Source: Streptococcus australis ATCC 700641 (lineage in GTDB: Bacteria; Bacillota; Bacilli; Lactobacillales; Streptococcaceae). From it: DNA of 64,000 nt. Position numbers and translations under genes: made by a program. The stretch is taken from assembly GCF_000186465.1 (NCBI RefSeq), contig NZ_GL636091.1, positions 1,786,011 to 1,850,010 of the forward strand, read 5' to 3'. Each line of letters begins with the position of its first letter. Positions within the stretch are counted from its first letter, which is position 1. The notes below the pieces were generated by a model, which did not search any database, was not told where the DNA came from, and worked only from the letters and a program-made list of their open reading frames with translations. Of the stretch, positions 17,225 to 26,781 are shown piece by piece.

Positions 17225-18640
17225 TTATTTTGTTAACTTCTTAGACCGTAACACAGTAAAACCAACCGCACAGCCCAAAATACCAACCAGGATGATAACC
17301 GGAGTCATCTTTTCACCTGTACTTGGAAGAACTTTTTTCTTACCAGGTTTTGGTGCTTCTTCTTCTTTAACAGAAGTTGATGATGAGTTTGATGATTTTG
17401 GATCTGGTTGTGATTTGGATGGCTCTGGATCTGGACTTGGTTTTGGATCCGGTTGCGGTTTAGATGGCTCTGGATCTGGACTTGGTTTTGGATCCGGTTG
17501 CGGTTTAGATGGCTCTGGATCTGGACTTGGTTTTGGATCTGGTTGCGGTCTAGATGGCTCTGGATCTGGACTTGGTTTTGGATCCGGTTGCGGTTTAGAT
17601 GGCTCCGGATCTGGTGTCGGTGGAGTTTGTTCTTTCTCACCCAAACCTTCTCCAGAACCTGATTCCAATCTTACTTCTCGTGTTAAGCTACGTGGCTCTG
17701 GGAAATTGGTTGCTTTCCATGTCAAGGTGTTATGAACGAGATCACCAACTTTTGTACCAGGAGCTACTTTCGTAGAATATTCAATGTACATTGGCCAATT
17801 GTAGTTATCTCCAAAGTTAATTGTGAATCCAGTGATCTGACCAGCTTCATTCTTGTCGAAGACAGCTTTTTTACTGAAATTGTCTAAAACTGGCAGACTT
17901 AAAATATGGGCTTCATTTCTAATGCCACCTTCTACTGGACTAAAGCGAACCGCACGGAAACTACCTTCTACCAGTGTCAAGCCATCTCCAAATTGATCTT
18001 TAATGACCATGCCACGAAGCATATCTTGGCGGGCATTTAAGATAATCCGCCATTTAATAATGGTTGGATCAGACTTATCTTGGTAGCCGTATTTCATCTC
18101 ATAGTCTCCAGCTTCTCCATCAGTCTTTTCATAATTCAATGAAAAATCTGTATTGCCTAGTTTAAACTGGATTGGGGATGTTTTAGTAACCACTTCGGAG
18201 TCTACTTTTACATCAAAATGCAAGGCAACTCGTTTATTAAGTGGATGGGATGTAAAATAGTCATTAAAGGTAACATTGACTGTTTTGTTAGCTGTATTAA
18301 CAACAGCTTTCCCGACTGTCTGACCATTTATTTGACCTTCTTCCACTACATCAAACTCGAGATGTGTATAGAAGGTTAATTCTTTCGGCAAAGCCAAGGT
18401 CAGGGTGTCTCCTGCTTGAATGGCTTGTGTATCTGGAAAGGCTACATTGATGGTAGCAGACAATTTTTCGTTTGATAAGACTGTGGTTCCACTGGTTACT
18501 GCTTGGTTATCCTTGGTCAGACTAGCTGTTTGCGTATAAGACAGGACTTCTGACGCTTGAATAGTTTGAACAAAAGCATTCGAAAAAATAACTGCAGCAA
18601 CAAGGGCTAGGGACCACATCATTCGACGTAAATATTTCAT
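17225..18640 (-). CDS. LPXTG-anchored MSCRAMM-like surface adhesin
   Basis: 471 residues from ATG at 18640, preceded by AAGGAGGTTAAT; an upstream start at 18661 is less likely. It has a signal peptide (about residues 1-30, ending TIQASE) and then some 290 residues of beta-rich sequence resembling the N-terminal Ig-like ligand-binding regions of Cna/SdrG-type adhesins (for example NKTVNVTFNDYFTSHPLNKR and DKSDPTIIKWRIILNAR). This is followed by a Pro-rich wall-spanning stalk of about five 15-residue repeats of the type PDPEPSKPQPDPKPS. The C-terminus has the sortase signal LPSTGEK, a hydrophobic segment and a RSKKLTK tail. Sortase A would link it to peptidoglycan. Ligand unknown. It follows glmM closely but probably has its own transcript. 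Confidence 0.87.
   Translation of the reverse strand: MKYLRRMMWSLALVAAVIFSNAFVQTIQASEVLSYTQTASLTKDNQAVTSGTTVLSNEKLSATINVAFPDTQAIQAGDTLTLALPKELTFYTHLEFDVVEEGQINGQTVGKAVVNTANKTVNVTFNDYFTSHPLNKRVALHFDVKVDSEVVTKTSPIQFKLGNTDFSLNYEKTDGEAGDYEMKYGYQDKSDPTIIKWRIILNARQDMLRGMVIKDQFGDGLTLVEGSFRAVRFSPVEGGIRNEAHILSLPVLDNFSKKAVFDKNEAGQITGFTINFGDNYNWPMYIEYSTKVAPGTKVGDLVHNTLTWKATNFPEPRSLTREVRLESGSGEGLGEKEQTPPTPDPEPSKPQPDPKPSPDPEPSRPQPDPKPSPDPEPSKPQPDPKPSPDPEPSKPQPDPKPSPDPEPSKSQPDPKSSNSSSTSVKEEEAPKPGKKKVLPSTGEKMTPVIILVGILGCAVGFTVLRSKKLTK
17396..17620. repeat. 45-nt coding repeats of the adhesin stalk
   Basis: About five tandem 45-nt units, each encoding 15 residues alternating Pro with Asp, Glu, Lys or Gln. 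Near-identical units make copy-number change by slippage or recombination likely between strains. The opposite strand shows a Gly/Ser-rich frame only because of this repeat. Confidence 0.9.
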
Positions 18641-18682
18641 ATTAACCTCCTTAACTCTCACTTGGAGAGTTTACTTCTTTAT

Positions 18683-20038
18683 TTAATCTTCAAGACCAAT
18701 TTCATCTTTGACTACAGCAGCAATGGTATCCACATAGTAGTCCACTTCTTCATCAGTCGGAGCTTCTGCCATGACACGAAGAAGAGGTTCGGTACCACTT
18801 GGACGCACTAAGATACGGCCATTCCCATCCATTTCAGCTTCCATTTTTTCAATAATCGCACGAATGGCAGGAACTTCCTTAGCCTTGTCTTTCATGCTGT
18901 TTTCAACACGGATATTGACCAATTTTTGAGGATAGATAGTAACTTCTGATGCAAGATCTGATAAAGTACGACCTGTTTCTTGAATAATCTTAGTCAATTG
19001 AACGGCACTCATCTGGCCATCTCCAGTAGTATTGTAATCCATGACAATCACGTGACCAGACTGTTCACCACCTAGATTGTAACCAGACTTCCGCATCTCT
19101 TCGACCACATAGCGGTCTCCGACAGCAGTTACAACCTTATTAATCCCTTTTGCATCCAAGGCTTTATGGAATCCTAGATTGGACATGACCGTCGTTACGA
19201 TGGTGTTATCTTTTAAGAGGCCCTTATCAGAAAGGTAAGTCCCAATAATGTACATGATTTTATCACCATCGACTAGGTCCCCATTTTCGTCAACTGCAAT
19301 CAAACGATCACTATCACCATCAAAAGCCAAACCAATGGCCGCACCAGATTCTCGGACAGCCTCTTGCAAAGACTCAGGATGGGTCGAGCCTACTTGGTCA
19401 TTGATATTGAGACCATTTGGGCTTTCTCCAATAACTGTCAAACGTGCTCCCAAGTCAGCAAAGACATGACGGGCACTTGTAGATGCGGAACCATTCGCAG
19501 CATCCAGAGCTACGTGCATTCCTTCCAGCTGGGTTCCAGTTGAAACTAAGTATTCTTGATACTTACGAAGTCCTTCAGGATAGTCCATCACTGTACCAAG
19601 ACCTTCTGCACTAGGTCGAGGAAGAGTATCAGACTCCGCATCCAATAAGGCTTCAATCTCTAGTTCACGATCATCGTCTAATTTATAGCCATCATTCCCA
19701 AAGAATTTAATCCCATTGTCTAAGGCTGGATTATGACTGGCAGAAATCATGACCCCAGCACTTGCACCTTCAGAACGAACCAAATAAGCTACACCTGGTG
19801 TCGCGATGACACCGAGTTTATAAACTTTAATCCCTACAGATAGGAGACCTGCTACGAGAGCACTTTCTAACATTTCACCAGAAATACGTGTATCTCGTCC
19901 TACGAAAACAAGTGGAGTTCCTTTTTCATGTTGACTGAGGACATAACCTCCGTATCGACCGAGCTTAAAGGCCAACTCTGGCGTCAATTCGACGTTTGCT
20001 TCTCCACGGACTCCGTCCGTTCCAAAATATTTACCCAT
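18683..20038 (-). CDS. glmM: Phosphoglucosamine mutase
   Basis: Converts glucosamine-6-phosphate to glucosamine-1-phosphate for UDP-GlcNAc and peptidoglycan synthesis. 451 residues. N-terminal [14 protein letters not shown]; the phosphoserine loop [15 protein letters not shown] near residue 100; the metal-binding loop [15 protein letters not shown] near 240; and the C-terminal phosphate-binding [15 protein letters not shown]. An AAAGGAA site precedes the ATG. It is the third gene of cdaA-cdaR-glmM; in several Firmicutes CdaA and GlmM bind each other, which lowers cyclase activity. That interaction is known from the family and is not visible here. Confidence 0.97.
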   Translation of the reverse strand: MGKYFGTDGVRGEANVELTPELAFKLGRYGGYVLSQHEKGTPLVFVGRDTRISGEMLESALVAGLLSVGIKVYKLGVIATPGVAYLVRSEGASAGVMISASHNPALDNGIKFFGNDGYKLDDDRELEIEALLDAESDTLPRPSAEGLGTVMDYPEGLRKYQEYLVSTGTQLEGMHVALDAANGSASTSARHVFADLGARLTVIGESPNGLNINDQVGSTHPESLQEAVRESGAAIGLAFDGDSDRLIAVDENGDLVDGDKIMYIIGTYLSDKGLLKDNTIVTTVMSNLGFHKALDAKGINKVVTAVGDRYVVEEMRKSGYNLGGEQSGHVIVMDYNTTGDGQMSAVQLTKIIQETGRTLSDLASEVTIYPQKLVNIRVENSMKDKAKEVPAIRAIIEKMEAEMDGNGRILVRPSGTEPLLRVMAEAPTDEEVDYYVDTIAAVVKDEIGLED

Positions 20039-20065
20039 TATGATATTCCTTTCGATGAATCTTTA

Positions 20066-20806
20066 TTAATTGCTATTATGTGATGAAGAACTGGTCGAGG
20101 AAGAGCTGGAACTGGTTTGTTTCAACTCAACCTTCATGTAGAGTTCTGATGGAGAGATGATGACTGGTAAATCATTCCCTTCACTGTCTACTGCCTTCAT
20201 TGATACGGTTGCAGTATAGGTATTGTTCAAAAGATCTCCTTCAGGGAAGATGGCTTCCACATGATCAATTTTAGCTAAAGTATCTTGGTCGCTTGTTACA
20301 GATACCTCATCCTCAGAGAAAGTAACATGCGAGAGATTCCAACCTGGAGCAATTTGTTTATCTGGTATCGTGACGGAAACATCAAATTTTTTCGTCATTT
20401 TCTTACCAATTTTTGCAGTTACCTTCTGAGGCTCGATGGTTGCTGTTAAACCAGAAGGTAAGCCTTCAATGTTTAATATGATTTCATGCTCGCCTTCTTT
20501 CAGATCTCTTAAATCGGCTACCACTTTAAATTTACGAGTACTAGCCTGCATTTCTGATGCTAAAGCAACACGATTAGATCCTTTAAGAAAGACGGTCACT
20601 TCTGAACTAATCCCGCTGACAAAATATTTACTATCGTTGTACTTTACGTCAATTGGAATATTGGTCAAGGTATTCGTGTAGGTTTCAGAACTAACTTGAC
20701 GCGCACTACTGTTATTCTGAAAATTAACAGAAGTTGCATTGATGAACAAGAGACTTGAGAAAAAGACAGAGGTCACAATATAGACTATTTTTCTTTTTGA
20801 AATCAT
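20066..20806 (-). CDS. cdaR: CdaR/YbbR-domain regulator of diadenylate cyclase
   Basis: Membrane-anchored extracytoplasmic protein that modulates CdaA in Firmicutes. 246 residues. An N-terminal membrane segment (KIVYIVTSVFFSSLLFINAT) is followed by about two YbbR repeats, recognisable from NIPIDVKYNDSKYFVSG and LAKIDHVEAIFPEGDLLNN, and a serine-rich tail of 20-odd residues. It is shorter than Bacillus CdaR, which has more repeats. Its ATG overlaps the cdaA stop (ATGA), so translation is coupled; glmM follows 27 nt later. Confidence 0.92.
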   Translation of the reverse strand: MISKRKIVYIVTSVFFSSLLFINATSVNFQNNSSARQVSSETYTNTLTNIPIDVKYNDSKYFVSGISSEVTVFLKGSNRVALASEMQASTRKFKVVADLRDLKEGEHEIILNIEGLPSGLTATIEPQKVTAKIGKKMTKKFDVSVTIPDKQIAPGWNLSHVTFSEDEVSVTSDQDTLAKIDHVEAIFPEGDLLNNTYTATVSMKAVDSEGNDLPVIISPSELYMKVELKQTSSSSSSTSSSSHNSN

Positions 20807-21651
20807 TTGACGCGTCCTCCAAAAATTCTTGATTTCAAATCTTTTTTCTCTTGATCTTCTGGAATAATGAAGGCACGCAATTCTTGTTCGAATTCTTCGA
20901 TACTGAGGTCGTGTCTAAAACTCCCATTTCTCGTAATGGAAATACCACCCGTTTCTTCCGAAATAACAAAGGTGAAGGCATCACTTACCTCAGACAAGCC
21001 AATTGCTGCCCGGTGTCGCGTACCGAACTCTTTTGAAATTCCCGTACTTTCTGTTAAGGGGAGATAGGCACAAGATACAGCAATTTTATCATTGGTGACA
21101 ATCACTGCCCCATCGTGAAGCGGGGTGTTGGGGATAAAAATATTAATCAGAAGTTCACCCGAAACATCTGCATCGAGGGGAATACCCGTAGAAATATATT
21201 CTTGAAGGGTTCTACTCCCTTGAATAGCAACCAAGGCACCAATCTTTCGAGGACTCATATAAGCAACGGCTTTTACATAGGATTGAACCAATTTTTCTTC
21301 TGTACTAATCTGGTTGGTTGAGAAAAATTCAGTTGCTCGACCTAATCGTTCTAATCCCGTCCGAATTTCCGGAGAGAAAATCACTACCGCAGCAATGACC
21401 CCGTATGTGATGATTTGGTTGATCAACCAAGAAATGGTCGTCAGACCAATCATATTGGCAACTAACTCAAATAAGAAAAAGGTCAAGACACCACGGACTA
21501 AAATCATAATTTTAGTGCCGACAATGGCTTTTATAAAATAATACAATAACCAGGCTACTAGGGCAATGTCAATCAGGTTGACAACCACACTCCATGGAGT
21601 GGGAAATAAACTGGCCCAATACTGGGGATTTGACAATTGTTGGATGTTCAC
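20803..21651 (-). CDS. cdaA: Diadenylate cyclase CdaA
   Basis: Makes c-di-AMP from two ATP; this messenger controls potassium and osmolyte uptake and wall homeostasis. 282 residues. Three N-terminal membrane helices (about residues 15-90) precede the DAC domain, whose substrate motifs are LHDGAVIVTNDKIAVSCAYL (DGA) and FGTRHRAAIGLSEVSDA (RHR). The start is GTG (21651-21649) with a weak ribosome site; no better start is in frame. First gene of cdaA-cdaR-glmM, divergent from murT. Confidence 0.95.
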   Translation of the reverse strand: MNIQQLSNPQYWASLFPTPWSVVVNLIDIALVAWLLYYFIKAIVGTKIMILVRGVLTFFLFELVANMIGLTTISWLINQIITYGVIAAVVIFSPEIRTGLERLGRATEFFSTNQISTEEKLVQSYVKAVAYMSPRKIGALVAIQGSRTLQEYISTGIPLDADVSGELLINIFIPNTPLHDGAVIVTNDKIAVSCAYLPLTESTGISKEFGTRHRAAIGLSEVSDAFTFVISEETGGISITRNGSFRHDLSIEEFEQELRAFIIPEDQEKKDLKSRIFGGRVK

Positions 21652-21767
21652 AATCTCATACCTACCACTTCTCTTCTAGGCTTTTCACGCAGCTAACAAT
21701 TGTGGATGATTACTGGAAACAGCAAGGCTTCTAGCAAATGGATAGCGCGTTCAAACTACTCTACACC

Positions 21768-21776
21768 ATTATATCA
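21768..21776 (-). promoter_or_regulatory. Probable cdaA promoter (extended -10)
   Basis: TGATATAAT (TGnTATAAT) on the minus strand, giving a leader of about 110 nt before the cdaA GTG. No clear -35 is seen. The 181-bp region to murT holds little else apart from a possible TAAAAT at 21820-21825 just upstream of the murT ATG. Confidence 0.55.
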
Positions 21777-21832
21777 TGTTTCAACAGATTTTTCTGTAAC
21801 CTTCTGTTGGTTTTTGTGATAAAATATGAATT

Positions 21833-23173
21833 ATGAAGATTAAGACTAGTATAGGGCTTATTGCCGGAAAAACGAGTAGTCACCTCTTGCGTTTGCTTGG
21901 TCGTGGCTCTACCCTTCCTGGAAAAATCGCCCTCCAAATTGATAAAGACATTTTACAACACCTGGCCCAGAACTACGAAATTGTGGTTATCACTGGTACG
22001 AATGGGAAAACACTAACAACAGCTCTCACTGTTGGCATTCTTCGGGAGGCTTTCGGACCTATCGTGACCAATCCTAGTGGAGCCAATATGATTTCAGGGA
22101 TTACGACTACTTTCTTGAACGCTAAAGGTTCTTCCGGTCGTCCTATTGCTGTTCTTGAAATCGATGAAGCCAGCCTGGCTCGAATTTGTGACTATATCAC
22201 TCCGACCTTGTTTGTAATCACCAATATTTTCCGGGATCAAATGGATCGCTACGGGGAAATCTACACGACTTATCGGATGATCTTAGATGGGATAAAAAAA
22301 GCGCCACAGGCGACTGTTTTGATGAATGGGGATAGCCCTCTTTTCCATACCCTTCCCCTACCAAATCCCGTTCAATATTTTGGCTTTGACACGGAAAAAA
22401 CTGCTCCGCAGCTAGCTCATTACAATACGGAAGGAATCGTTTGTCCAGAGTGTCACGGTATTTTAACTTACCAATTAAACACCTATGCCAATCTGGGAGA
22501 TTACATTTGTGAAAGCTGTGGCTTCCATCGTCCTCCATTGACAGTGGCAGTTAATGAATTGACCGAGCTGACCAATACTTCTTCTCACTTTAAAATCAAC
22601 GGGACAAACTACCACATCAATATTGGGGGCCTCTATAATATATACAACGCCCTCGCTGCAGTTGCAGTTGCCCATTATTTTGAAGTGAGTCCAGACGTCA
22701 TTAAGCGTGGTTTCGACAAGAGCAAGGCTGTCTTCGGCCGTCAGGAAACCTTTAAGATTGGGGATAAAGAATGTACCTTAGTCCTGATCAAAAATCCGGT
22801 TGGAGCAACCCAAGCCATTGAAATGATTAAGTTGGCGCCGTATTCCTTTAGCTTGTCAGTCCTCCTCAATGCTAACTATGCTGATGGGATCGACACTAGC
22901 TGGATCTGGGATGCGGACTTTGAGCAAATCACCAAAATGGACATCCCAGAGATTAATGCTGGAGGGGTACGCCACTCTGAAATTGCCCGACGACTTCGGG
23001 TTACAGGCTATCCTGCTGAAAAGATCACAGAAATGATTGAATTAAAAGAGGTCTTCCAACGCATCCAGCAACAGGAAACTCCTCACGCCTATATCTTAGC
23101 CACTTATACGGCCATGCTTGAATTCCGTGAGATTTTGGCCCAAGAACACCTGATTGAAAAGGAGATGAATTAA
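21833..23173 (+). CDS. murT: Lipid II isoglutaminyl synthase, MurT subunit
   Basis: With GatD, amidates the D-Glu of lipid II to D-isoglutamine, which is needed for normal cross-linking in streptococci. 446 residues of Mur-ligase type. ATP loop [18 protein letters not shown] at about 51, central domain with [19 protein letters not shown], a four-cysteine zinc ribbon (CPECHGI...CESCGF, about 204-228) typical of MurT, and the C-terminal DUF1727 region with [17 protein letters not shown]. No Shine-Dalgarno sequence precedes the ATG. The stop overlaps the gatD ATG by one base (TAATG). Confidence 0.96.
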   Translation: MKIKTSIGLIAGKTSSHLLRLLGRGSTLPGKIALQIDKDILQHLAQNYEIVVITGTNGKTLTTALTVGILREAFGPIVTNPSGANMISGITTTFLNAKGSSGRPIAVLEIDEASLARICDYITPTLFVITNIFRDQMDRYGEIYTTYRMILDGIKKAPQATVLMNGDSPLFHTLPLPNPVQYFGFDTEKTAPQLAHYNTEGIVCPECHGILTYQLNTYANLGDYICESCGFHRPPLTVAVNELTELTNTSSHFKINGTNYHINIGGLYNIYNALAAVAVAHYFEVSPDVIKRGFDKSKAVFGRQETFKIGDKECTLVLIKNPVGATQAIEMIKLAPYSFSLSVLLNANYADGIDTSWIWDADFEQITKMDIPEINAGGVRHSEIARRLRVTGYPAEKITEMIELKEVFQRIQQQETPHAYILATYTAMLEFREILAQEHLIEKEMN

Positions 23174-23961
23174 TGATCTACACTTCACTACAATCCCCTG
23201 ATCAGGAAAACTACCAGTACGAATTGAGAATTGCCCATCTTTATGGGAATCTGATGAATACTTATGGGGACAATGGAAGTATCCTCATGCTCAAGTACGT
23301 TGCGGAGAAACTTGGTGCTCATGTCACTGTGGATATCGTTTCTCTCAAAGACCGCTTTGATCCAGATACCTACGACATCGCCTTTTTCGGTGGAGGCCAA
23401 GACTACGAACAGACCATTGTATCAGAAGATCTACCAGATAAAAAAGAAGACCTTGAACGTTTCATTCATGACGATGGTGTGGTCCTTGCTATCTGTGGTG
23501 GCTTTCAACTTCTAGGCCAGTACTACATTGAAGCTTCTGGCAAGCGTATTGAGGGACTTGGTATTATGGGACACTATACCCTCAACCAAGAAAATAATCG
23601 CTATATTGGCGACATCAAGATCCATAATGAAGAGTTCAACGAGACCTACTATGGTTTTGAAAACCACCAAGGTCGGACCTTCTTGGCAGAGGATGAAAAA
23701 CCGCTAGGTAAGGTCATCTACGGAAATGGGAACAATAAAGAAGATGGTTGCGAAGGGGTTCATTACAAGAACGTCTTTGGTAGCTACTTCCACGGTCCTA
23801 TTCTCTCTCGCAACGCCAATTTGGCCTATCGCTTGGTGACAACAGCTCTAAAGAAAAAATATGGACAAGACATCGTCTTAGCGACTTACGATGATATCTT
23901 AAGCCTTGAAAAGGCGGAAGAATATACTGATGTGAAAAGCAAAGCTGAATTAGAAGAATAG
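23173..23961 (+). CDS. gatD: Lipid II isoglutaminyl synthase, glutaminase subunit GatD
   Basis: Class I glutamine amidotransferase-like subunit that releases ammonia from glutamine for MurT. 262 residues. The nucleophile Cys is in [15 protein letters not shown] (about residue 105), and the catalytic His is in [14 protein letters not shown]. Substrate-region residues such as [18 protein letters not shown] lie at the N-terminus. Its start overlaps the murT stop (TAATG), giving coupled translation of a 1:1 complex. It is followed 9 nt later by the LapA-domain gene. Confidence 0.96.
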   Translation: MIYTSLQSPDQENYQYELRIAHLYGNLMNTYGDNGSILMLKYVAEKLGAHVTVDIVSLKDRFDPDTYDIAFFGGGQDYEQTIVSEDLPDKKEDLERFIHDDGVVLAICGGFQLLGQYYIEASGKRIEGLGIMGHYTLNQENNRYIGDIKIHNEEFNETYYGFENHQGRTFLAEDEKPLGKVIYGNGNNKEDGCEGVHYKNVFGSYFHGPILSRNANLAYRLVTTALKKKYGQDIVLATYDDILSLEKAEEYTDVKSKAELEE

Positions 23962-23970
23962 GGAGACAAA

Positions 23971-24261
23971 ATGAATAAACGAAAACTACAATATGTTGCA
24001 CTACTGATTGCAGTCTTGCTTATTGCGATTATTTCCTTGGCCAATATGCAAATGGTGACTGTGAACTTTTTGCTGGTCCAATTTAAACTCCCGCTCATCA
24101 TTTTGATTCTGGTCTGTGTCCTTCTTGGTTCGCTGGTGACTTTCTTAGTCAGCCTTCCAAAAAATTTCTCATTAAAACATGAGTTAAAAACCGCGAAAAA
24201 ACAACTAGGACAAAAGATGTCAGGTGATAAAGAAGAAAAAATCAAACAAATCGAAAACTAA
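23971..24261 (+). CDS. LapA-domain (DUF1049) membrane protein
   Basis: 96 residues: two hydrophobic helices (VALLIAVLLIAIISLANMQM and LPLIILILVCVLLGSLVTFL) joined by VTVNFLLVQFK, then a charged coiled tail (LKTAKKQLGQKMSGDKEEK). This is the architecture of the LapA domain; in Gram-negatives LapA acts in lipopolysaccharide assembly, which cannot apply here, so the role is unknown. It is 9 nt behind gatD with GGGAG as ribosome site, so it is the third gene of the murT-gatD operon. Confidence 0.82.
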   Translation: MNKRKLQYVALLIAVLLIAIISLANMQMVTVNFLLVQFKLPLIILILVCVLLGSLVTFLVSLPKNFSLKHELKTAKKQLGQKMSGDKEEKIKQIEN

Positions 24262-24283
24262 AAGCACCGATCGGTGCTTTTTT
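24261..24283. terminator. Bidirectional terminator between the gatD operon and MFS gene
   Basis: AAAGCACCGATCGGTGCTTT perfect palindrome flanked by A and T runs; it serves the convergent plus-strand operon and the minus-strand exporter gene. Confidence 0.92.
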
Positions 24284-24292
24284 GATGCTATT

Positions 24293-25471
24293 CTAATGAT
24301 TTTTTGCTTGTAGCTGCTTGGCGACTACTTGTGCTAGGAGTGAAAAAAGGATGACGCCAGCCCCAATCAGGAGAAAAGATTCTACACGGACGCTTGGTAA
24401 CCAGGTCATCAAACCTTTGGCGATGGGCATAAAGAGAATGGCTAGGGTAAAAATAGTGCTTAAGACCCTGCCCAGATAGTCTCCTTCAACCTTTGTTTGC
24501 ACTTGGGTAAAAAAGTGGATATTAAAAATCGTCATAAAGAGTTCACAGACTAAATTTCCAGAAAAGGATAGAAGAGGAGGAAGAGGCAAGCCCATCATGA
24601 ATACTCCTACTCCTGTTAAAATCAATAAGAAGAGAAGTATCTCCATGCTTGATTTAAATTTATTAGCAATCAAGGCTCCGATGATGGAGCCAATAGCCCC
24701 CAAGGTTAAGATGGTCGCATAAGCGCCCTTGACCCCGTAGAGCCGATTGGAAAATGGGAGTAAAAACTCAAAAGCTGCAAAAAAGAAATTGACGCTGGAA
24801 GCCACCAAGAGGAGGAAGAAAATCTCTTTCTGATGCCAGATATAGTGCAATCCATCCTTGATATCCGAAAAAATATCTTTTCCCGTGAACTGTTTCTTTT
24901 CTTGAACTTTGGCTTCTTCTTTCGGAAGGGATGCCACTAGGACAAAGGCGATGAAAAAAGTCAGTGCATCCAGTAAGAGGGTCGCATGGAGACTGGCAAA
25001 TTGTAAAACAAGGAAAGAGAACACAGGTGAGCTAACACCGACAACCTGTAAGACCAACTCCAAGCGTGCATTATAGGTCACAATCTCATCCTTCTCTACG
25101 ACTTCAGTGATAATGGCTTTGTTGGCCGTACGAGAAAATGCAAAGGCAATGGCCTGGACAATATTGGCAACAATCAAGGCTGCAATCATCCAACGATCAT
25201 TCCTGATAAAGGAAATCGCTAAACAAAGGAGACCACAAACCAAGTCGGTTGTCATCAAAATCTTGCGACGGGAAAAACGGTCTGAGATCACGCCACCAAA
25301 GGGATTGACTAAAATAGAGGTGACAAGTTCAGAAATCTGATAAATCCCCAACACTGTCTTTCCTATAGTCCCCATTGAGGCCAGCCAGACACTATTCCCA
25401 TAATCATAGAGCATATTTCCCATTCTATTGATCGCCCCACGAGCAATTAATTGGACTGCATGTCGATTCAT
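24293..25471 (-). CDS. MFS exporter, copy 1 (tandem duplicate)
   Basis: 392-residue 12-helix major facilitator transporter of the drug/macrolide-efflux-like (MFS_3) type. It begins MNRHAVQLIARGAINRMGNM; the A-motif region reads GGVISDRFSRRKILMTTDLV between helices 2 and 3. Start has GGAGG 6 nt upstream. The gene at 25580-26758 encodes the same length and the great majority of the same residues; differences are scattered, so both copies have been maintained. The fragment of rgg 3' sequence between them shows how the duplication arose. Substrate unknown. Confidence 0.88.
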   Translation of the reverse strand: MNRHAVQLIARGAINRMGNMLYDYGNSVWLASMGTIGKTVLGIYQISELVTSILVNPFGGVISDRFSRRKILMTTDLVCGLLCLAISFIRNDRWMIAALIVANIVQAIAFAFSRTANKAIITEVVEKDEIVTYNARLELVLQVVGVSSPVFSFLVLQFASLHATLLLDALTFFIAFVLVASLPKEEAKVQEKKQFTGKDIFSDIKDGLHYIWHQKEIFFLLLVASSVNFFFAAFEFLLPFSNRLYGVKGAYATILTLGAIGSIIGALIANKFKSSMEILLFLLILTGVGVFMMGLPLPPLLSFSGNLVCELFMTIFNIHFFTQVQTKVEGDYLGRVLSTIFTLAILFMPIAKGLMTWLPSVRVESFLLIGAGVILFSLLAQVVAKQLQAKNH

Positions 25472-25498
25472 AAAAAACCTCCTTCATTTTCTGAAACT

Positions 25499-25507
25499 AT
25501 TGTATCA
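25499..25507 (-). promoter_or_regulatory. Possible promoter of MFS copy 1
   Basis: TGATACAAT extended -10 on the minus strand, about 28 nt upstream of the start codon; the -35 is poor. Confidence 0.4.
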
Positions 25508-25534
25508 GTTCATGAAAGAGGTTTTCATTTTGTC

Positions 25535-25577
25535 CCCTATTTGGGAAAATTAGTGTTTTACAAATTTATCAAAGGAT
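25535..25577 (-). pseudogene. Relic of the 3' end of rgg between the two MFS genes
   Basis: Directly after the stop of MFS copy 2 the minus strand reads TTTGATAAATTTGTAAAAC, coding FDKFVKH and a stop, followed by a sequence like that after the real rgg stop (…CCCAAATAGGGGA versus …CCTAAATAGGAGA). The intact Rgg ends with FDKFVKNECS. This marks a tandem duplication unit of rgg 3' end plus MFS gene. Confidence 0.8.
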
Positions 25578-25579
25578 CC

Positions 25580-26758
25580 CTACTGTTCTTTTGATTGAAG
25601 TTGCTTAGCTACTAGCTGAGCCAAGAGTGAAAAGAGAATAACTCCAGCTCCAATAAAAAGAAATGATTCCATGCGGACGCTTGGCAACCAAGTCATCAAA
25701 CCCTTGGCGATGGGCATGAATAGAACAGCCAAAGTATAAATCGTGCTCAAGACTCTCCCCAGATAATCATCTTCCACCTTGGTTTGTACTTGTGTAAAAA
25801 CGTGGATGTCGAAAATGGTCACAAAAAATTCACAGACCAGATTTCCCGAAAAGGAAAGATAAGTCGGAAGAGGCAAGCCCATCATGAACACTCCTACACC
25901 TGCCATGATCAGTAAAAACAGGAGAATTTTCATGCTTGATGTAATTTTATTGGCAACAAGTGCTCCTAGAATAGATCCAATAGCTCCCAACGTTAAGATG
26001 GTCGCATAAGCCCCCTTGCCCCCATAAAGTCGATTGGAAAATGGAAGTAAAAACTCAAAAGCCGCAAAAAAGAAATTAACGCCGGAAGCCACCAACAAGA
26101 GAAAGAAAATGTCTTTCTGATGCCAGATATAGTCTAACCCCTCCTTGATATCAGAAAAAATATCTTTCCCCGTAAACTGTTTCTTTTCTTGAACCTTTGC
26201 TACTTCTTTCGGAAGGAATGCCACTAGGACAAAGGCAATGAAAAAGGTCAGCGCATCTAGTAAGAGGGTCGCATGGAGACTGGCAAATTGTAGAACTAGG
26301 AAAGAAAACACGGGAGAACTGACACTAACAACTTGTAAGACCAGCTCCAAGTGCGCATTATAGGTTACAATCTCTTCTTTCTCAACAACCTCTGTGATAA
26401 TAGCTTTATTGGCAGGTCGAGAAAAACCAAAGGCAATGGCCTGAATAATATTGGCAAAAATCAGGGCCGCAATCATCCAACGATCATTTCTGATAAAAGA
26501 AATCGCCATACAAAGGAGACCACAAACCAAGTCGGTCGTCATCAAAATCTTGCGACGAGAAAAACGGTCTGAAATCACCCCTCCAAAAGGATTCACGAGA
26601 ATCCCTGTCACTAACTCAGAAATTTGATAGATCCCTAATACCGTCTTTCCTATAGTCCCCATCGAGGCCAGCCAGACACTATTCCCATAATCATAGAGCA
26701 TATTTCCAATTTTGTTAATAGCTCCACGACTAATTAATTGGACCGCATGTCGGTTCAT
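25580..26758 (-). CDS. MFS exporter, copy 2 (tandem duplicate)
   Basis: 392 residues from ATG at 26758, which has AAAGGAG 5 nt before it; an 11-codon upstream extension overlapping rgg is not used. Twelve membrane helices, with GGVISDRFSRRKILMTTDLV as the A-motif loop. It lies 23 nt behind the Rgg regulator gene in the same direction, so it is the ancestral, regulator-linked copy. Rgg regulators often control neighbouring exporters or peptide genes; a drug or peptide export role is possible but unproven. Confidence 0.88.
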   Translation of the reverse strand: MNRHAVQLISRGAINKIGNMLYDYGNSVWLASMGTIGKTVLGIYQISELVTGILVNPFGGVISDRFSRRKILMTTDLVCGLLCMAISFIRNDRWMIAALIFANIIQAIAFGFSRPANKAIITEVVEKEEIVTYNAHLELVLQVVSVSSPVFSFLVLQFASLHATLLLDALTFFIAFVLVAFLPKEVAKVQEKKQFTGKDIFSDIKEGLDYIWHQKDIFFLLLVASGVNFFFAAFEFLLPFSNRLYGGKGAYATILTLGAIGSILGALVANKITSSMKILLFLLIMAGVGVFMMGLPLPTYLSFSGNLVCEFFVTIFDIHVFTQVQTKVEDDYLGRVLSTIYTLAVLFMPIAKGLMTWLPSVRMESFLFIGAGVILFSLLAQLVAKQLQSKEQ

Positions 26759-26781
26759 AAAATCTCCTTTATCTCTCCTAT

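Noticed and set aside
17157..17735. Plus-strand frame with Gly-Ser-rich repeats
   Set aside because: Antisense shadow of the Pro-rich 45-nt repeats of the LPXTG adhesin; no ribosome site.
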